NCBI GenBank assembly: GCA_020226215.1
Contig: CM035227.1
Span: forward strand, 21,641,866 to 21,705,865
DNA: 64,000 nt
Direction: 5' to 3'
Source of the DNA: Sindora glabra
Taxonomy: Eukaryota > Streptophyta > Magnoliopsida > Fabales > Fabaceae
Position numbers and translations under genes: made by a program. The notes beneath the pieces were generated by a model that was not told the origin of the DNA, did not search any database, and saw nothing but the letters and a program-made list of their open reading frames with translations. Shown here piece after piece: positions 24,760-38,000 of this stretch. Position 1 is the first letter of the stretch. The number at the start of each line of letters is the position of its first letter.

Positions 24760-27290
24760 TTCTCATCTCATGAGTTTGTAGTAAGTTTTACTGTATTTAA
24801 TTATTTTTTAAATCTAAATTTATTGTTTTCTCAAGAAAAATGATAATATAATTCTCAAATAATTTGAGGTAAAATATTGTTTGCATAGAGATGTAATATT
24901 ATATTTAATTTTGAATTCAACGATCCCGATGTGTTAATTTATTCAATTCAATAACATGCGCGGGCGTTAATTTGATATTATTGCTTAAATTAGTTGTAAT
25001 TGAATTATTAAATAAATTGTAAAAATCAATGAATAAATAAAATTATTGAATTATATTTACCATGATTAATTCAAACCGATTTATACAAATTCATGCAACC
25101 ACTTAAAAAAATCCCACAAATTAAAGTGAGAAGGTAATAGAAGTGACGAGCGGACAGCACAGTGAGCAAAAGGACCAAGTGAAGCACGAAAGGAGGACCG
25201 GATCCAAATTCCAAGTCAAATGCGCAAAGGTGCGAAAACCCTTTTTATTTTTATTTTTGAATTTCATATTTCGGTCTAAGAAAACGCGGTCCAAGCAGCC
25301 GGCAGCCTAGTGCCGACGACTTTTCTCCGTCAATATCTTTAGGTAATGTTTGGCAACTAGGCAAGCGAGCGATTCCTCATTCATTCATGCACCGTAAATA
25401 GCAAAGAGATTAGGAAATTAAACAAACTAGATGCACCGCCCTAAGCGATTCTGCTTATCAGATTATGGTAAAAATGGAGTAACCAGGAGATGAACCAAAC
25501 AGCCGTATCACATGGAAAACTGACGACTTTTCTCTGTGTGGTGGACAAGAAAGCAAGTTGAATATATATGGAGTGAGGAATTAATTCATATTTAATTTCG
25601 TGTTTGCTACAGATAGAGCAAGTGGATCACATTAAATCATTACTGTTCAAGAATGCTGCTTTTATTTCCCATAGTTATGATTTTGATATTATAATATTTC
25701 CATTATAGTTTTGTTCTTCCATCCTTTAAATTAAATAACAAAATGTTATGTATCTCCAAGATAAAATTTAAAATTTAATTTTTATATTTATTAAATTAAA
25801 TTTTATAAATTTATTTTATTATTTTATATATAATAACAATTCTTGATTTATATTTAAAATTAATTTTAAGTTTTATTTTCGATATATATAATATTACTCC
25901 TAAAAAAATTGACCAACATGAGTTTTATTTCATAATATTTTATCGTCATTGTAATATTGCTATTTTAAGTTGTTTTATAATCACAATTCTACTGTGTAAC
26001 AATTATTATATTTTATTAATAATTTTATTTGATTATAGAAAAATAATAATTATAAGTTTAAATTGGTTTACTTGTTTGACGATAACTTTCCCTCCGGGAT
26101 TGGCTCGACAAAACGAGGGGGATGAATTATCTTTTGAAATAGCAAGGATTGTAATGTTCATCCAAAAAACAGGAAAAAGAAAAGAAAATATAAGGATTGC
26201 TTTCCGCAACAAGCCACGACAATTTATTAATCTTTACTCATTGGCTTCTTAGCCAAGCTGTGAACTTTCTATAATTTCAAGTCAATCTCTATATTCTATT
26301 TTTTCCCAAAGGAAATTTTTATATTTTATAACTTTAATTAAGTCAATTCGTATTCTTTTATTTTAAAGGAAAATTCCATATTTTGCGGTACAAGACAAAC
26401 AAATATTTTTTTATATTAATAAATGAGACTTTTATATATGAAAAATCTAAAACGAATAAAGATTTAAATTGAATTTAATGTAAATTGACTTTACATTCTC
26501 TACTCTATTATTATATTAATAAAAAGGTATTAGAATTTTTTATTATTATAAAAATTTTAATTATTATAATGATTGATGTATTTTTTATTCATTTATTAAT
26601 AATATAAAATATTTTACAATAACAATAAATTAGAATTACATTTAACAAGTAAATGAAAATACTCTTATGACTAACAGTTAATTACGTGAGGAAATTCTCA
26701 CTTTAATAAATTAAAACATTTTAAGATATTAGCTTTTATTTCGCATTCTAATTTTCTGCTTCCAAATTTCAGAATGTTGAAAGGGAAAAAAAATGATGAA
26801 TACACAGTAAGAATATTTATTTTTTGATATAGTATTATAGGAAAAAGATTTGCATGACATCATTTTTTTATAAATAGGGAAGTAATTAAAGTATTAAATA
26901 TACATACGAAAAAGAATTTAAGAATTAAATTTTCAATATAGTAGAGAGTATAAAGTTTTTAAATAATATTGAATACTACTTAAATAAAAAATTCTTAATA
27001 TGGGCATAACATCATAGAAATAAGTTAAGTTAATATATTTGAAAATGAGTTTAAATTTAATACATTATTAATATAAAAAATTTTAAAATAAAAATATTAT
27101 ATATTATTTAAAATTATTATAACTCAAAATTTTTGTTGATGATAAAATAATTTTAATAATTTTTTAATAGTATAGTATTATATAAATAAATAATGGCATT
27201 AAATTGTGAATTAAATTTAAAATTTTAAAAAACTCTGTTGAAGAGGCATTTATTAGATATGATGCTCAACCTTTCGTGAAAATATAAATT
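24760..27290. other. Upstream intergenic DNA of the zinc-finger gene, no other gene seen
   Basis: Mostly AT-rich. The GC-richer part from about 25130 to 25560 could hold distal promoter elements. No reading frame, RNA gene or repeat boundary is recognised. Confidence 0.4.
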
Positions 27291-27660
27291 ATTCTTTCGT
27301 AATCTGTTTGCATCCAACAAATTGGCGAGAGGGGAAGCGCATTTGAGAAAATTCGGGTGCGTCATTACTTACGCAAAACATAGGAAAAAAAAAAAAAAAA
27401 GAACTCCAGCGAAAGTTTGGATTAGGTGGTGGCTTTGACTGACGTGGCAGTCCAACGATTTACTTAACGGAAATGGCAAATACTGGGAACGGGTTTGGTG
27501 CCTCTAGATTCTATGAATAGTCGGCGGTCTAGAAAACGTGCTAAGCTGCGCGAAGCATCCTGATAGACACTATTTCCGCACGTGCATTTCTCAAACCATA
27601 CATTTTTACCTCTCCCCTTTCCCTTGCTCTCTACGCATACACTAACTGGTTCAAAACATT
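27291..27660. other. Promoter-like GC-richer island without a visible gene
   Basis: An island in AT-rich DNA that contains TTGACTGACGTGGCAG (a W-box core overlapping a bZIP-type TGACGTGG site, about 27433-27450) and GCACGTGC (a G-box, about 27578). A pyrimidine-rich run CCTCTCCCCTTTCCC follows, resembling plant promoter and leader sequence. No coding sequence follows on either side. It may be a distal enhancer, a relict promoter or a non-coding transcript start. Confidence 0.3.
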
Positions 27661-28659
27661 TACCTTCCTACTTTATTTTCTATATAGGTCCATTGAATTT
27701 GATTAAATGAAAAATCCTTGAAAAAAAATAATTATACAGTTATTGATAATTAATGCTTTTTTTTAAAGGAAAAAATATTTAGAAATTTTTTTTATTTATA
27801 AGGATAATTGCCTCATAACATTAAATATGTTAATTTATTTAATATATATACATATCTTTTGATTTAAATTTTAAATATAATAAAAAATAAAATTTTAAAA
27901 TAATATTAAATATTATTTTATTATTAAAGTGCCGAAAAATCAATGTAAAAGGATAGTTTTACGGTATTCCGAGAAGTTTCAAGCTCAGAATGATGTGATG
28001 TATTTTAGATCATTAAATGAGATTATCAAAATTCTTAATAATTTCATTCAATGATTTATATTGTACTACGTCATTTCAAATTTGAAATCTCTGAGATACT
28101 CTAGCAATCACCATATAAAAATATTTGAGTGCGAGTAAGATCGGCTTGCCGAAACATCCCAATCCATTGCTCATATAAATAAAATAACAAGCGGATATTC
28201 TTATCGTTATCTTAAATTATTGTAGAGCCATTTTGTTGCCAATATTCAATGTTTACATTTCGGTCTCACTGTATTATTCAATTATAGTGGACAGTGGACG
28301 AGCTTTAACGGACCCTAGTACAAACAAATCAAGTCATCGATCATGCTTTTATCCTTTTCCATATGGTTGAATGTTTGGCTCGCTTAAGGCCAAAAAAAAA
28401 AAAAAATGTTTGGCTCACTCGTCCGTAATTTCCATGAAACCAAGGCGTGGGTTTTTGCGGAAAACGTGGGTAAATTGTTTTTTAACCCAATAATTGAGAA
28501 TGTTATTTATTAATTATTATCAATTATCTTGAACCAAAATTATTATTGAAAGCCACCGAGTATGATTTAGCAAATCGCATGCTGTCACGATTGTGGCTCT
28601 CGCAATCTAAACTCGATGAATAGAGAGCTTCCCCTGCAAGGACAGTTAAGAGAAAATAC
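27661..28659. other. AT-rich intergenic DNA, nothing recognised
   Basis: No gene, RNA or repeat with defined ends is seen. Confidence 0.45.

Positions 28660-28703
<44 letters not shown>
28660..28703. repeat. (AAT)n microsatellite
   Basis: About fourteen trinucleotide units. The overlapping minus-strand frame reads as a run of leucines and is not a gene. Confidence 0.96.
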
Positions 28704-28705
<2 letters not shown>

Positions 28706-29249
28706 TGAAATTTATGTTTTCATTTTTTTCATTAAAAATCATAGAGAAAAATAAAAAAAATAATGGATTTAGATTCAACATTGGTGACTTTTCTAATCAA
28801 GAGTTTCCCCCCCTCTAAGTGACAATAATATTCTAAATAAATTTCAAATCAACAATCGTCTACAACCTTTTTAAGGCTAAACCCTTCACAGTACTAGCTC
28901 AATCCACAAGATTGATCAAATTTGTCATTCATAATCTGCTTAGACATGGTCCACCAATGCAAATCTTTCAAAATACATTATAGGAAGTATGTTTTCAAGG
29001 TTGTTAACTACCTAGTTATGTATCCGCTTGTCATTGATAAAAAATCATACTAGAAGTGCTATATCTCAAGATTTACAAAACTAAGATCTATTTTCACACT
29101 TCTAGATATGCATACTTTAACTTATAAATAAGAGTCATTTTTATCCTAGATCCTTTAAATTATTATTTCCACTTTCATGTCCCTAAAAAATTAAAATATA
29201 TTATATTTAATTTTACTATTATCTACATACTCATGACAACTAATTATTA
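28704..29249. other. Intergenic DNA, nothing recognised
   Basis: No supported feature. Confidence 0.4.
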
Positions 29250-31130
29250 GTTGTGGGTATGTTTGGAGTGAGATTTTATTTTTAAAAAAAGTAGAATTTT
29301 ATAATATATATAGGAAGAATAAACATGAATATGAGTTGGTGTAAAATTAAATTTAAATAGTTGTGCATATAAGATATCTAGGAGCTATTATCTCTTTTTT
29401 TTTTACACTTAGTTACCTTAAAAATTATCTAATTGCCCTTAAAAATATCAATCCACCTTATAACTCCATTTGAAGACAAATAGAATCCATTTTCTCCTTG
29501 CTTTAGAAATAGTCGAGCTCCTCTCCAATTCCTTTTCTAATTCTTCAGTTTAACTCTATTAAAAATTTATGGCAAATTTAAGTTAAAGGGCTCCAAGAAA
29601 CTATCATATACTTCTTTCAACTAAGATAATTTTATTAATTTCAAAGTTTAGGTAGGCAGGTTGATGGGATTTAGGATGGAAAATGGGAAAGTTAGGGACT
29701 TGAGTTGATAGTTTTGTTTTTATCTTGAACAGAGTTAAATAATCATTTACTTTATTACTTTTTATTCTCCTTAATATCATAGGTAAGTAGATAACCTATA
29801 TAACCCTCTTTAATTTTATAATTTGAGTTTGTCTTGATAAAGTCAAAATGTAAATGTATAAAAGGCAAATTGTAATCAAATTTTAATGTATGTTAGGATA
29901 AAGTAAGGTTATGAATGTTGAATTTAGTTAAATTCTGAGTTGAGAGATTGTGGTTGAAGAAATGGTTAACAGAGCAGATCATTTATGCGGAAATTCAATG
30001 AAGTAGTTAAGAAATCCAACAAGTGCTTAAATATAATAGTCAAATACTGGCTTAGGAGTTGCATTCACTAAGTCATATTCAACTGTTATAATTGAATACC
30101 CTCGTAAGGGTTCATTTTTGGAAGCTGATACTCGACTAATCAAGTATAACTATCACAAAGTCTTATACTTGATTGCTATAGTTGAGTATTATAAAATTGA
30201 TACTCTTTAAATAGCAATAATTGACTACCATAACTAAATATGAGATTAGAATTTTGCTTCTAGGTTTATATACTCCACTATGGCAATTGAATACCCCATA
30301 ACACATTTGTAATTCTAATTAATGAGTGTGGATTTGTTCATTTATATATCACTATAATGAGGTATGAATGTATTTATTGGTATTTCAATTGATGTAATTT
30401 CAATGGGGATGTGTAAATTGAATGGAAACAAAAATATGAAGGAATGTTTATGAAATTATTGTGAAATGGTATCAAAACTAGAAATAATTTGTGAATTGTT
30501 AGAATATTTGAAAGAATAAGGTTGAATTCATGAATGGTTAAAGATGAAGGGAGTTATAAGGTGATATAATTGTTAGTTATTCATTATTTTTGACATTTTA
30601 TATCATCTATACTATTTAGCATTTGTATGAATATGAAATTATTATATTAGCAAATGGATTAGGAAATTGGCTATGAATAATTATATATATATATTTGTAT
30701 ATGTATATAGAAAGAATGTATAGATATCTATATTTTCATTAATTAGGTTAATTGCTAAGTAAGTCAATGACTTGTTGTTTTAGTATTTTTCATTTTTTTT
30801 TTCAAATGTGCTTATAGGAGCTCCTCCATCCCCACTTGCAACTCAGGAGTAAAAACCTCCTTGGTTCTTGTTTCAAGTAGCTATAATCAAATTTAGAATA
30901 TAAAAATAAAAAATAATTTAGGCCTTGTAAATAGTTTTGGGAAATGCAATGATATAAACTTCATTTATATGTATTTTGAAAATGTTTATAAAATGTATGG
31001 TTTTCTAGAATTTGTATAATGATACCCTTTAAGATTAATTTAGATTAGTAAAAATCTAGAAATTAATTTCACACTGATCATAGTTAGGTGAGCCATGATA
31101 CCACTATTCTTTGTATATGAATTATACACT
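29250..31130. repeat. Degenerate retroelement-like repeat
   Basis: Non-coding sequence of the same style as 5340-7888: an AATTGCCCTTAAAAAT stretch near 29430, a GTAAGTAGATAACC motif near 29783 (compare GTAGGTAGATAA at 5756), and many AAGTATA/GAGTATT motifs between 30040 and 30300. It probably represents another diverged, partial copy of the same family. There is no coding domain and the edges are approximate. Confidence 0.3.
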
Positions 31131-31839
31131 CCTTGATTATTGAATTATATAATTTTTTTCACTTGTGAAATGAAAAATTAAAATAAGAAGAAATTAAAAA
31201 GTTACACATGCAATGTAATTAATGTTATTTTTAAGACTTTTCTTTCTTTATATTTTCTAACTTAAATATAATATATATATTAAATGATTTGTTTTTTATG
31301 TTATCGTGAGGAGATTTAAAAAACAAAGGGGCAACAGTTAAGAATGGGTTTAACTAGCGCTTCTCATGAAGTCATTGCTTACATACGGGCTATTTTGTTT
31401 TTGAAGAAACAAGCTTCCATGCCACACGGGTTTCATTTTAGTATTTTGGTCACAATAATAGTCAACTCCAACTTTCAAGTTGAAGTTTTAAAGTTGTACT
31501 TTTCACCCTTCACAAAGTATCATTTTCAAAAGAAAACATGGGATTCTAGTGTATTCCAATGCGTATGACCTTTATGCACTTGAGAACGCACACTATTTGT
31601 TTCACATAAAAAATAGCATTAAAAATCATGATATTAATATAAAGCAAGTTCAAAGAATGACTTAATTATGAATAGAGTAAGAGAGGCAGAAGAGAGTTAT
31701 TTATTTATTTTTTTACTACCCTGTTTTTCCATTTATCGAGAGGAGGAAAAAGAAAGAAGAGAGGGGAAATTCCGAAGAGCACAGAAGAGTGATGGGAAAT
31801 GGATTCAAGTGGGAGCTTTTAAAAACGAAAGCATCGGAT
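31131..31839. other. Intergenic DNA, nothing recognised
   Basis: A 74-codon plus-strand frame at 31344-31568 has no recognisable domain and is likely chance. Confidence 0.35.
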
Positions 31840-32110
31840 GCTGAGGAGTTGTGGTAATTAAGAATGGTTGGAAAGAGTCAGGTCACCTTAAAGATCCTCT
31901 GCAAATTGAGGAGTGGGTGCGTTCAACGGAAAGCGGCATATGCTGTCGCAAGCAAGCCTTTTGGTGTGACCGATGAGTAATTCCAATTGCTACTTGACCA
32001 AGGGTCGGCCCCGAGGGTCTCACTCCTCAGCGACCACTGAGGCTTGGTACACTTAATCAACACAAGAGCCTGTGTTGCTAAAATTGCCAATTGGTAGTTA
32101 TTCAAACCTT
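31840..32110. other. GC-richer island, unidentified
   Basis: A complex, GC-richer segment in AT-rich flanks. The minus-strand frame at 31923-32105 (60 codons, containing GADPWSSSNWNYSS) has protein-like composition but I do not recognise it. The motif TTCATTAATGATGGTGAATGCCTC just after it (about 32118) recurs at 32279 in a near copy, so part is a short local duplication. Confidence 0.25.
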
Positions 32111-34881
32111 CTCATTTCTTCATTAATGATGGTGAATGCCTCTTAGGATGATGAGGAGAAGGCAGGAGAAAGATAGAACTACGACTTCATTTAATATAAT
32201 GGCGAAGATAATTAGGTATAATAATTAATTTTTAAATAATTGATTATATGAGAGTAGGGAATTCTAACGTTCTCATTTGTGTATTAATGATAGTGAATGC
32301 CTCATAGGGATGATGGGAAGGCTAGATAAGAATAAAATTAAGAGTTTATTTGATAAAACGATGGAGAAAATTAGTTATAGTAATTGATTTTAAAATAATT
32401 AATTATATGTAATTTATTATTATTTAAATTATGTACGAAATAATCACATTTTAGTATTAAATTATTAAAAAGAACAATAAAATTCATATGACAATATCAA
32501 AATCACAAGTTTTTTTAATTTTTTAATACTATTATTTGTAAAAGAAAATATATACAATATTATTAAATATATATAATATTATAATTTATTTAAATTATAT
32601 TTTATAAATAAAAAAGTTCAGTTTTTATAATTAAATTTGAATTTATATTTATTTTGATATTCGTTAATTTAAAAAATTGCAAATAATTTAATTATAAAAT
32701 TTTGAAAGTCACTTATAAATTTTAAATTAAAAATTATGTTAGCATGAGTGTAAAATTAAAAATTTATATTGTTAGAAGAAAAGTAGTGAAGGTAAAAAAA
32801 TATGAGATTAATATGAGCATAAAATTTAAAATTTCTTTTTATATAATTATGATTAGAAAATAAGCTATTCTATGTAACTTATTTTCTAATTGGAATTATT
32901 ATATGTTATTAATTATTGAAAATTTTCAAAATTACAATTAAACATTTTTAAAAATATCATAATCAATTATTTAATTTATAATTACTAACCATATTTTTAA
33001 TTGCTGTATCAAACAATCATTAAATTCGCCTTCTCTTATCCCATATCCTATAATTAAAGACATAATATTGACTTGCTCCATGTTCCATTATCGAAGACAA
33101 ATTTCACTCAATCTTAATGCCATGAAGGTTAATAAAATTTTGTTGTGACTTTGAGAGAACGACAAAAGATTAAAAAAATTTAAAATTATAAATCTTAATA
33201 TTAAATATTACGTATTCACAATTAGATAGTAACTAATCTCAAATACAAATAAGTAAAGTTTAAAATTCATATATAATCAACATTTTTATATTATTTATCT
33301 CAAATTGAGATACTCAATTCTAATGAAATTTTTTATGATATTTATATGCATAAATATCATATTTCATAAGCATATAATTTAAAAATACTTAAATATTGTT
33401 ATTTAAAATATAACGTATATTATAAAGTAAGAATAAAACTATTTTTTTGACTCAAAGTAAGGCATGACACGATAATTTGAAAACTAATATTTCTGCTTCA
33501 TTTCTAAAATTTGATAAGAGACAGATTTTTGCTTCATCTCCATTTTCACGAGGCGAAAATTATCTTCATCTCCACTATACAGAAGTCAATTTTCGGAGGA
33601 CCTCCAAAAATTTAAGGCGAATTGCCACCCTAGAGAAGAAACCAAGAACCTTTTTTTTCATATGGACCATGTTCATTGAAAAATTGATAACACAATAATT
33701 GAAAAATGAGAACCGCACAATGTTGATAAATTTATAATTTTTTCATAATAATAATAAATAAATTAATAGTTATTGTGCCTATTTCTCTGTTATCCGTTGT
33801 ATGCTTGTGTTACGCCAGAATTTCTCCAAAGCACTAAACTGGGGTCCAAAGACAGCCAACCTATGGGCTGACCTCATCTATCCAGCACTAACGACAGATA
33901 CATGAATTAATGGTGTATTCGGAGTTTGGACAGGTTTGCGTGCACGCAGATGCGGTGGATGGCCCATAAAATCCAGAAGTAAGTTTCGTAATCAGGGTCC
34001 ATATGCAATTATGGACTTTCTTACAATGCATTTCCTCTACACCAAAAAATGAATCCATCAGAAACTTAAGGGGAAAAAAAAAATGAACCGAGAAAGAAAG
34101 CCTACAGTGCAATCTCCCATGAGAACCAACCTTCCTTTTATTACTCGAATAATAGTCGAAGGAGTTTTGTTTGAATAACATATGATATTATTCAGAGATT
34201 ATGTCTCCTTTCATATCTTGATTTCAGTTCAAAATCTTGTATTTATACAAATGTTTAGTGGCTTTTCCATCCCCGTTTCCAAAAGAAAAACACATTCAAA
34301 ATTTGTAAGTTAGTTTGGTTGGGTCATCTGCCAAGTCTTTCCAATGTGTTTTCATGCCAATCAATCACGCAATAATCCTGACGGAATCAATTTTGACCCA
34401 GAAAACTCCAGCAATTTGCTGCCCATTTTTTTTCTAATATTGATAATTTCGTATATTGTGAGTAAGCATGTCACTTTTTGCCGACTATATTTCGTATCAT
34501 TTTTCATTGATCTCACTTGTCGTCATTGACGTTCTAGCTCTCGCCTCTGCATACGGCATGGACTTTGCACACGCGAAAGGCATGAAACATGAAGTGGGAG
34601 ACTTGCAGCCGACCGTTGTTCGGACCAAAATACCCTTCTTTTTCGATAAATTTTCCTTTTTATTTTTCCCCTTCTCTTCCTTATTTATTCAACGAAAAGA
34701 AATGCCCTTCATTATTACGCAGTTGATCCGCATTCCGTTTTACAATAATGCAATTTATGAAAGTAATACGAGGTGCTTAGTATTGGGTCGGGGACGCACT
34801 TTTCTTTAGCTGCAAATTGCGAGCATCTTCCCTTTTTTTCCATTTATATTATGTCACTTATGTTAGTCAAGCATCCCAGAT
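32111..34881. other. Intergenic DNA upstream of APT1
   Basis: AT-rich to about 33400, then more complex. Frames at 33477-33698, 33888-34181 (minus) and 34468-34809 have no recognisable domain. The last few hundred bases should contain the APT1 promoter. I see no convincing TATA box, only TTTATATTATG near 34842. Confidence 0.35.
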
Positions 34882-35062
34882 ATGCAATCAGCCTCGCTGT
34901 TGTGCCGTTCCAATTCGTTGTTTCCGTCTTTCACCGCCACTCCGCCCTCTTCCTTTAGATTCCCGCTGGCATTTTCGAGGATCGCAAATTCGTCTTATCC
35001 ACTCCTTCCCTCGAATCAATTCCAAAATTGTCAGCTTGCTCTTCCAATCCTCCGCTCTACTG
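34882..35062 (+). other. APT1: APT1 alternative first coding exon encoding a transit peptide
   Basis: Sixty codons beginning MQSASLLCRSNSLF: rich in S, L, F and R with no D, E or K, and starting M-Q-S-A-S, the profile of a chloroplast transit peptide (a mitochondrial target is also possible). The donor CTG|GTAATT at 35063 leaves phase 1. Joined to the acceptor at 35337 it reads A-S-D-S-A-Q-A-S-E and then the MASEAG start of the cytosolic form, with no stop. Known: Arabidopsis APT1 also has a longer, transit-peptide-bearing form. Confidence 0.8.
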
Positions 35063-38000
35063 GTAATTTTCATTCTTCGGCTTGTTTTATGCGAACCCCA
35101 CTATAAATTTCTTTACTTTTATTTTTGGGATGTCGCTCATTTCTTTGAATTCTCTTCTTAAAGGGCAGTTATTCTTCTCTATCATAAAAAGATGAAGTTG
35201 GCATGTAAGACTTGTGGATGATTTAATCGGACCATTTTTTTTTAAGAGAAAATTAGCTGGGCTTTCTTTAGATTTGCGAAAAAATGTTCCTTCGGCGTAT
35301 TTCTTTCTCTGTCACTGACTCACTGTCGTTGAGCAGCCAGTGACTCAGCACAAGCTTCAGAAATGGCTTCAGAAGCTGGGCAAGACCATCGAATTGAAAG
35401 GATTTCGTCTGCGATCCGAGTCATCCCTGATTTTCCAAAGCCCGGTAATTTTTGTTTTTCGCTTTTAGTAGTAACATGTTGTTTTCTTATTCGATCGCTT
35501 CTGCATTGTTTTCTGCTATATTTACAGTGTGATCCTGCATTTTATCTTAAAGATGTATACCTTCTATGATTTCTGAGCGTCTCAGAGAATTGCAGTTGTG
35601 ACGGCAATTGTTAGTTATACCTCCTTTTTTTTTTTGGGGTAGGTATTATGTTTCAGGATATAACAACGTTGCTTCTTGATACAAAGGCTTTCAAAGATAC
35701 CATTGATATATTTGTGGAGAGGTACCGAGATCAGGATATCTCTGTTGTGGCAGGTAATCTCCCATGTTTGTATCGACCATTTGTTTATGCTTAACGGTCT
35801 GTATGATAATACTGATGAGAAATTTCAACTTCAGTAAAATATCTGTGTTACCCTTTCTCTTAATCCCCGTTCCCAGTTTATACTACTGCTATGTTATATC
35901 AAAACTCACAATCTTTTTGAGTGTCCACTGCCATGTCCTAAACCTTCTGGAGCTCTCATTTTTCTAAAGTTGGTTTCTCATTTCCAAGTCCATGCTATTT
36001 AAGTAGAAGAAAGGGAATGATGATATGTGAAACTCTTGTGATAAGAAGAGAAAAAGCCATCTGTCCCTTTTGTAGTGGGCAATTTGGAGTTGCACTGTGT
36101 GGGGTTCATCAGCATTGGTTCATTGACCATGGGCATAAGCTATTTTCCCTTTGTTTTTATGATGAATTTTGATAAGAAAAGGGATAGTACTTAATGCTCC
36201 CTTGAACTAGAGAACACAGGCATCTGTCCGTTTGAGGTTTACTTTGAGTTTGAGTAAAGATGTTATTAGGAAGCTGATTAGAACTTATTCTGATTCTGAT
36301 ATCCAAAGGCAATAAGAGCAGCATCACTAGCTGGTCCACATAGAGCATTGAAAGATTAGGTGGTTCCTTTTGCATTTTTCTTATACTTTTTTAAATCTGC
36401 TGAAATATATTTTTTAATTTGTGTTTGGTGACTCCCATGATCACACAATGAAGGCATTGAAGCAAGAGGATTTATATTTGGTCCGCCCATTGCATTAGCT
36501 ATTGGAGCAAAATTTGTTCCCATGAGAAAACCCAAAAAATTGCCAGGTATATGCTTTGCACTCCTTTGTTAAAGAACTGCATTCAAGTTAATGATAAATG
36601 CCTTCTTAGCTGATAGCTCATTTTGTACATGTGAGAATGGAGAAAAAGGTTTTCTAATTGAGCTAAAATGCATTCTTTTTCCAAATTTCTAAATCAATTG
36701 CATTGACTAGTTGTTTCTCTCATATCAAAACATAGATAAGGACTGTCACAAAGTTCTTTTTCACAATCTTGTCCGCTTTGAAATGAAGGTTCTGCACTAA
36801 ATGTATAGTTGCAGAAATTTAGAAGAGTTGGTATCATTTCTACCATGGGAATCAAACAGGCTTAAAGACCCACCCCTCATCTTCTTTGAATCTTCAATGT
36901 GTATTTCTCTTAAAAAAATAAAAAATTATATGTCATGTTTGTGTATGATCCTTTAAGTCCTTCGCTCTTCTTTTGTTGTGCTTACTTTCATTTGGTAAAA
37001 TTACCTTCAACTTTCTGCAATGGGGAAGATCTGTCCTTTGTTTTGATGCTTGAGTCTCAATTCTCTTCTAGGAGAGGTGATCTCAGAAGAATATTCTTTG
37101 GAGTATGGAACTGACATAATGGAGATGCACGTGGGGGCTGTACAAGCAGGAGAACGAGCCTTAGTCATAGATGATCTTATTGCCACTGGAGGAACTTTAG
37201 GTGCCGCAATCAGGCTACTTGGTAGTACATCCAAATCCAATTTTCCGGGATCCTCTAATGCATGTTATAAACTCGTCAGCATGACTGTGTTGCAATAAGT
37301 TTTCCTCAGATAATAAGTTATGATTGAGTGGTTGTTGTCCTAGTTAAGGCATAGTTCCCTCTGTTGGGTGATCTACATCTCAGAAAAAGAATGGTGGGTT
37401 TCAGTATATATTAAAATAGTCTGTTGAAGTTTTGAGATTAGTGGTTATTGGACTTGGGTCCTCATTATCCATAATGATTGAACCTTCTATTCAGATTCCA
37501 AAGCCCTCATGATTTACCTCATTTCTATTTTCATTTTTGGCCCTTAACAACATTTAGACAGTGAGAACATGCATCACAGGTACAGAAACAATTGGGAACA
37601 TTGCCCCAGATGTTAAACCTAGTACTACTACTATTTAAAATCATGTTTCTCATGTAATGTCTTAGTATTTAACTTTAGGATTGGATGCCATTTTTGGTTG
37701 TTCTGATCTTTTCTCTTTGTTGCAGAACGTGTTGGGGTCACTGTGGTTGAGTGTGCTTGTGTGATTGAGTTACCCGAGTTGAGGGTAATGCCTATACAAC
37801 TTTATATACTGTTGTCCTTGCCGTTAATTGTCATTCAATTTTTCTTGTTTCATTCACTCAAATTGGTATAGTCAGCCGTGTCTCCATCTACTTCTGCAAT
37901 TTGTTGACTGCATGAATTTCATCTGTTTTCTTTCCTTCTTTAATTTAAAGCTGTCAATCTGCAATACTTGCTCATAAGAACCCTAGTCCGGTTTAGGCAC

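Noticed and set aside
37050..37298. Frame that extends past the APT1 fourth coding exon
   Set aside because: It is exon 37072-37221 plus retained intron on both sides. The splice sites restore the conserved protein.
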